Source of the DNA: Candidatus Rokuibacteriota bacterium
GTDB taxonomy: Bacteria; Methylomirabilota; Methylomirabilia; Rokubacteriales; CSP1-6
Direction: 5' to 3'
Assembly (NCBI GenBank): GCA_016206385.1
Contig: JACQRS010000257.1
Span: 1-9,133 of the forward strand
DNA length: 9,133 bases
Shown: positions 5,769-9,133 of the stretch, piece by piece
Layout of the letters: every line of letters starts with the position of its first letter
How positions within the stretch are numbered: position 1 is the stretch's first letter
Notes under the pieces: generated by a model
Databases searched by the model: none
What the model was told of the DNA's origin: nothing
What the model saw: only the letters and a program-made list of their open reading frames with translations
Position numbers and translations under genes: made by a program

Positions 5769-8534
5769 TCAGAGGCTAGGCGCCGACCTCGAGATCGCTT
5801 CCCTCAGGGCCTCAAGCGAGACGGGCTTGGCGATCACGAAGTCCACCCCGTTACACTCCTCGGGGGTCGTCTGCGGCTTCTCCCCCCAACCCGTGAGCAG
5901 CCCCACCGGCAGGTGCGGCCAGCGCCCCTTCACGATGCGCGCCACCTCCCAGCCGGTCATCTCAGGCATCCCGAGGTCGGTCAACACAAGGTCGATGGGT
6001 TCCCCGGCTGTGAGGAGCCTCAGACCCACCGGCCCGCCGGCTGCCTGGACCACGGTATGCCCGAGCGTGGCGAGCATCTCCGCCAACACTGCCCGTACCT
6101 GATCCTCGTCGTCGATGACCAAAATGTTGAGGCGACCCCGTGAAGTCGATGCCGGCGCGTGAGCCGGCGCGGCTCCCGACAGCGGTGGGGCGAGCGGCAG
6201 GCACAGCGTGACCGTGGTCCCCTGCCCCTCTCGGCTCTCGACAGCGAGTTCCCCGCCGTGTCGCTTGACGATCCCGTAGCTGACGCTCAGCCCCAGCCCC
6301 GTGCTCCGGGGGCCCTTTGTGGTGAAAAACGGCTCCATGGCACGCTGCTGCGCTGGCTCGTCCATACCGACCCCCGTGTCGGTGATCGAACAGTGCACCC
6401 CCTGGGGCGATGCCCAGGTCTTGGCGGTGATCCGGCCTCCCTGCGGCAGGGCCTCAATGGCGTTGAGCACGAGGTTCAGCAGCGCCTCCCGCAGAGGGGC
6501 GGGCTCTCCCACCACACGCGGGATCTCGCCAAGCTCGAGCTCGGCCTCGATGGAGACCTCTCGCACCTGGGCCTGGTCCTGCCACCGCGGCCGGGTCAGC
6601 TCGAGGACCTCCCGGGCCAGCTGGTTCAAATCCACCGGGACCATCTCCGTCACCGGCTGGCCTCGGGTGAATTCCCGCACCCGACGGACCACTTCCGCCG
6701 CCTCCAGCGCCATCCGCTCAACGATCTCGAGCGCATGCCGGGCGTCTGGCTCCTGGATCCTGCTCAGCAAGAGCTGGACCCGCCCCAGGACGACCGCCAG
6801 CAGGTTGTTGAGGTGATGGGCCGCGCCAGCGGTCATCTCTCCCATGGCCCTCAGCGTCTCGCCGCGCACGAGATGCTCCTGGGCCGTCTTGAGGTCGGCC
6901 AGGGCGGTCCGCAACTCGTTGATCAACGCGGAGTTGTGGAGCGCAACCGCGGCCTGGTTGGCGAACAGTGTAATGTGTTCGATCTCCTGTGGCGAAAAAT
7001 TGTAGGGGGCCGTTCGACAGACAGCGATGGCGCCTACCGCCTGGTCGTTGGTCAACAGGGGAACAACGAGGAGGGCCCGGATCCCCTCCTGTCGCGCGAA
7101 TTCCTTTCGAATGTCGTATTGGGTGTCAGCCTCCACGTCGGGGACAGCGACGGCCCGTTTCCAAAGGATCGCCTTCCCCCCGACCCCTTCGCCGATCTTC
7201 AGTACCAATGTCGCTTGGGGGGAAAGCCCATGGGACGCCGTGAGCTCCAGGGTCTGGCTTGCCTGATCGAAGACAAAGAGGGAACCTTTCTCCGCCCCGA
7301 TGACCTCGACGGCCTTGTCGATGATGAGCTGCAACACCACGTCCGGGCTGAGGTCGGAGTTGATCGCCGCCATGGTCTCGAGCAGCGCGCTTCGCTCGGT
7401 GGCACTCCGGCGGACCGCCTCGAAGAGGCGGGCGTTCTCGATGACAACCGCCGCCTGTTGCGCCAGGGCCGTGAGGAGCCGGACCTCCCGCTCGTCATAG
7501 GCGTGGGGCTGGTCCCAGTAGATGTCGATGGTGCCCATGACAGTGTCCTTGCTGACCAGCGGCACGGCCATGATCGCCCGGTACTGCCGCTGCCGGACCA
7601 CATCCCGTAGGACCATCTCGGTCTCCGCCGACGGCTCATCGTACATGGGGAGCGGATGCTGGTGGATGTCCGGGCTGAAGACCGGCTGGCGCAGGAGGGC
7701 CGCGCTGCCCGCGGCCCCTTGGCCGAGTTTCAGAGGCATAAAGGGCTGATCGGCACGCATCCCCCTGCTGGCGCGCGCGTGCAGGCGCTGATCGCGCGGG
7801 TCCAGCTCAAAGACCGCGCACCGCTGGGCGCCAATCAGGTTCAGGGCGCTGTCGGCGATCGCCTCGAGGACCGTCTGGAGATCCAGCATGGAGACCAACT
7901 TGTGTCCGACCTGATGAAGGGCGACGAGCTCGCCCGCCTGTTCCCGCGCCGACTCGTAGAGCCGCGCGTTCCGGATGGCGACAGCGGCCGGGACCGCCAG
8001 GAGTTCGGCCAGCGCCACCTCCTCGGGCGTGAAGACCCGGCGCTCTCGGCTCATGGCGGCCAGAACCCCCACTGGCGCGTCCTCCAGAATCAGCGGCACC
8101 CCGAGGAAGGAGATCAGCCCCTCGGCCTTCGCCCAGTCGCGATTCTTGAATCGCGGGTCGCCGACAAGATCCGAAAGGGTCATCGGGGCCCGGTGAGCTA
8201 TAATCCAGCCCACAAGCCCCTCGCCGGGCCCGAAGCGTATCCGGTACTCCTCTGCCTTTCGTGTGACCCCAGCCTGAGCCTTGAGGCGAAACTCCCCCTG
8301 GGCCTCCCGAAGCCAGATCCTCACTACGTCCACGTTGAGGCGGGCTCGGAGCAGCTCGGTGAGCCGCTGGAGAACCACGGCGAGATCAAGGGTGCCCGTG
8401 AGCAGGCGCACCGCCTCGGCGAGGGCCGCCTGCTCTCCCCTGGTCCCCTCGGGAGTCACCGGTCGCGATGACGCCGGGTGGCGACCCGTGCTGCCTCCGC
8501 GAACCCGCTTGCCGTTGGAGCGTTTTCTAGGCAC
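5769..8534 (-). CDS. Soluble hybrid sensor histidine kinase: three GAF domains, HisKA, HATPase, receiver
   Basis: A 921-residue cytosolic protein with no signal peptide or membrane segment. After a basic N-terminus (MPRKRSNGKRVRGG) come GAF1 (about 40-193), GAF2 (200-376) and GAF3 (378-538), each ending in the typical 'AVVIENARLFE'-like linker helix. The HisKA domain follows with H-box 'GAAHHLNNLLAVVLG' (H573 likely phosphorylated), then the HATPase with N-box 'LLNLVLNAIEAL', G1 'DTGVGMD' (719-725), F-box 'FFTTKG' and G2 'TGLGLS'. A receiver domain (about 802-918) has the acidic pair D808/D809, phosphoacceptor D853 in 'LVLTDLGMPEMTGWE', T881 and K903. It should autophosphorylate in response to a GAF-sensed signal and pass the phosphate to its own receiver or to a partner not seen here. 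There is no output domain. The GTG at 8534 is chosen because AGGAGG lies exactly five bases upstream; the GTG at 8540 is part of that ribosome site. It follows another hybrid kinase gene by 47 bases, probably in one operon. Confidence 0.95.
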   Translation of the reverse strand: MPRKRSNGKRVRGGSTGRHPASSRPVTPEGTRGEQAALAEAVRLLTGTLDLAVVLQRLTELLRARLNVDVVRIWLREAQGEFRLKAQAGVTRKAEEYRIRFGPGEGLVGWIIAHRAPMTLSDLVGDPRFKNRDWAKAEGLISFLGVPLILEDAPVGVLAAMSRERRVFTPEEVALAELLAVPAAVAIRNARLYESAREQAGELVALHQVGHKLVSMLDLQTVLEAIADSALNLIGAQRCAVFELDPRDQRLHARASRGMRADQPFMPLKLGQGAAGSAALLRQPVFSPDIHQHPLPMYDEPSAETEMVLRDVVRQRQYRAIMAVPLVSKDTVMGTIDIYWDQPHAYDEREVRLLTALAQQAAVVIENARLFEAVRRSATERSALLETMAAINSDLSPDVVLQLIIDKAVEVIGAEKGSLFVFDQASQTLELTASHGLSPQATLVLKIGEGVGGKAILWKRAVAVPDVEADTQYDIRKEFARQEGIRALLVVPLLTNDQAVGAIAVCRTAPYNFSPQEIEHITLFANQAAVALHNSALINELRTALADLKTAQEHLVRGETLRAMGEMTAGAAHHLNNLLAVVLGRVQLLLSRIQEPDARHALEIVERMALEAAEVVRRVREFTRGQPVTEMVPVDLNQLAREVLELTRPRWQDQAQVREVSIEAELELGEIPRVVGEPAPLREALLNLVLNAIEALPQGGRITAKTWASPQGVHCSITDTGVGMDEPAQQRAMEPFFTTKGPRSTGLGLSVSYGIVKRHGGELAVESREGQGTTVTLCLPLAPPLSGAAPAHAPASTSRGRLNILVIDDEDQVRAVLAEMLATLGHTVVQAAGGPVGLRLLTAGEPIDLVLTDLGMPEMTGWEVARIVKGRWPHLPVGLLTGWGEKPQTTPEECNGVDFVIAKPVSLEALREAISRSAPSL

Positions 8535-8539
8535 GATCA

Positions 8540-8545
8540 CCTCCT
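8540..8545 (-). promoter_or_regulatory. Perfect Shine-Dalgarno site fixing the kinase start
   Basis: On the minus strand this reads AGGAGG, followed by five bases and then GTG at 8534. The in-frame GTG at 8540-8538 overlaps the site itself, so ribosomes positioned here should start at 8534. This is the strongest ribosome binding site in the window and implies efficient translation independent of the upstream kinase gene. Confidence 0.75.
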
Positions 8546-8572
8546 GCTTGTTTCACCGTGTCGGGCGTGAGT

Positions 8573-8586
8573 CGTGAGCGCTCACG
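8573..8586. repeat. 14-bp perfect palindrome at the end of the upstream kinase gene
   Basis: CGTGAGCGCTCACG (8573-8586) is a perfect palindrome overlapping the TGA stop of the partial kinase (8584-8582 on the minus strand). A further CGTGAG copy lies just outside it at 8566-8571, so the half-site occurs three times in 21 bases. Such an arrangement could be an operator or a short RNA hairpin between the two kinase cistrons. No T-run follows, so it is not an obvious terminator. Possible by chance at this GC content. Confidence 0.35.
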
Positions 8587-9133
8587 GCCGGGCCTCCAGG
8601 AACCGCTGGACGAGCCGACGCACCTCACCCGGGACGAACGGCTTGTTCAGGTTGGGGGTTCCGGTCTGCTCCAGAAACTCCCGGATCTGCGGGCTGAGCG
8701 TGTCTCCCGTGAGGAAGATGATCCGCTGGCAGAGGTCTGGGCGGCGGCTTTCCAGCTCACGGTAGAGTCCCGGCCCGTCCAGCTCGGGCATCCTGAGGTC
8801 GCTCAGGATCAGGTCGTAGGCGCACTCGTTTAGCTTCTCCAGGGCCCTTGCCCCGTTGGGCACCGCCTCCACCTGATGGCCGTCGACGGCCAGCACCTCG
8901 ACCAACACTTCTGCAACCTCAGGTTCATCGTCCACCACGAGGATCGTCTTCTTCCGAACTGGTGGCAGCGCCTCGGCCACGGGCGCTTCGGGCTCCGCCA
9001 CCGGCCCGGCCTCCACTGGCAGCTCGATCCGAAAGCGGGCCCCCTGCCCGGGCTGGCTCTCCACCCGGATGCTCCCCCCGTGACCCTCGATGATCCTCTG
9101 ACAGAGGGAGAGCCCCAACCCGGTCCCCTGCCC
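8582..9133 (-). CDS. Hybrid sensor histidine kinase, C-terminal part (HATPase end plus receiver)
   Basis: The frame is open to the window edge; 183 residues are visible and the N-terminal sensor, HisKA and most of the HATPase lie beyond 9133. It starts in the ATP-lid G2 box 'GQGTGLGLSLC' (1-11 of the visible part), continues with 'IIEGHGGSIRVES' and 'GARFRIELP', typical of the HATPase C-terminus, then has an Ala/Pro/Glu-rich linker (41-58). A receiver domain follows (about 62-180): D68/D69 in 'ILVVDDEPEV', phosphoacceptor D112 in 'LILSDLRMPELDG', T142 in 'FLTGD' and K164 in 'LNKPF'. A TTG at 9118 is in frame but lies within the G2 box and cannot be the real start. It belongs to the same strand and probably the same operon as the triple-GAF kinase 47 bases downstream. 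The two proteins share architecture but differ clearly in sequence, so this is not a recent tandem duplication. Confidence 0.93.
   Translation of the reverse strand, partial: GQGTGLGLSLCQRIIEGHGGSIRVESQPGQGARFRIELPVEAGPVAEPEAPVAEALPPVRKKTILVVDDEPEVAEVLVEVLAVDGHQVEAVPNGARALEKLNECAYDLILSDLRMPELDGPGLYRELESRRPDLCQRIIFLTGDTLSPQIREFLEQTGTPNLNKPFVPGEVRRLVQRFLEARP

Noticed and set aside
6159..7610. A 483-codon open frame on the plus strand inside the kinase gene
   Set aside because: It lies antisense to a kinase with clear GAF, HisKA and HATPase motifs. Its product is Arg/Gly/Leu-rich low-complexity sequence with no domain, as expected from high-GC codon bias in the opposite strand.
1..9133. CRISPR arrays, insertion sequences, integrase or attachment sites, toxin-antitoxin or phage-defence genes
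   Set aside because: No regularly spaced repeats, transposase motifs, terminal inverted repeats with target duplications or defence-type proteins were seen on either strand.

Overview
This is a GC-rich bacterial window with tightly packed genes, many GTG starts and overlapping stop/start junctions. The gene content is a branched-chain amino-acid type (HAAT/Liv) ABC importer next to soluble multi-GAF hybrid histidine kinases and a PilZ protein. That combination fits an uncultured soil, sediment or groundwater lineage such as Candidatus Rokubacteria/Methylomirabilota or a deltaproteobacterial-type group. This placement rests on style and gene content only; there is no marker gene in the window.

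Left part (1-4848): a Liv-type importer. The C-terminal part of a periplasmic substrate-binding protein (LivK type) ends at 660. An inward-facing sfsA nuclease gene lies on the opposite strand (815-1510). It separates the binding-protein gene from the rest of the transporter, livH-livM-livG-livF (1593-4848), which is tightly coupled (TGATG and GTGA overlaps). The 668-811 gap between the convergent livK and sfsA ends is unusually self-complementary. livM carries a one-base frameshift at about 2753-2756. Everything on both sides of it is well conserved, so it is either a recent mutation or a sequence error.

Right part (4877-9133), all on the minus strand: a hybrid histidine kinase cut by the window edge (8582-9133), a 921-residue soluble hybrid kinase with three GAF domains, HisKA, HATPase and a receiver domain (5769-8534), a roughly 400-base stretch with no convincing gene (5360-5768), and a PilZ-domain protein with a helical N-terminus (4877-5359). 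Together these look like a cytosolic signalling cluster: the kinases sense small ligands or redox state through GAF domains, and the PilZ protein is a likely cyclic-di-GMP responder. The sequence does not show that the PilZ protein and the kinases share a transcript.

I did not find a clearly new biological system. The items most worth a second look are the frameshifted livM, the nested inverted repeat at 668-811, the sfsA gene splitting the transporter locus, and the decayed-looking stretch at 5360-5768.
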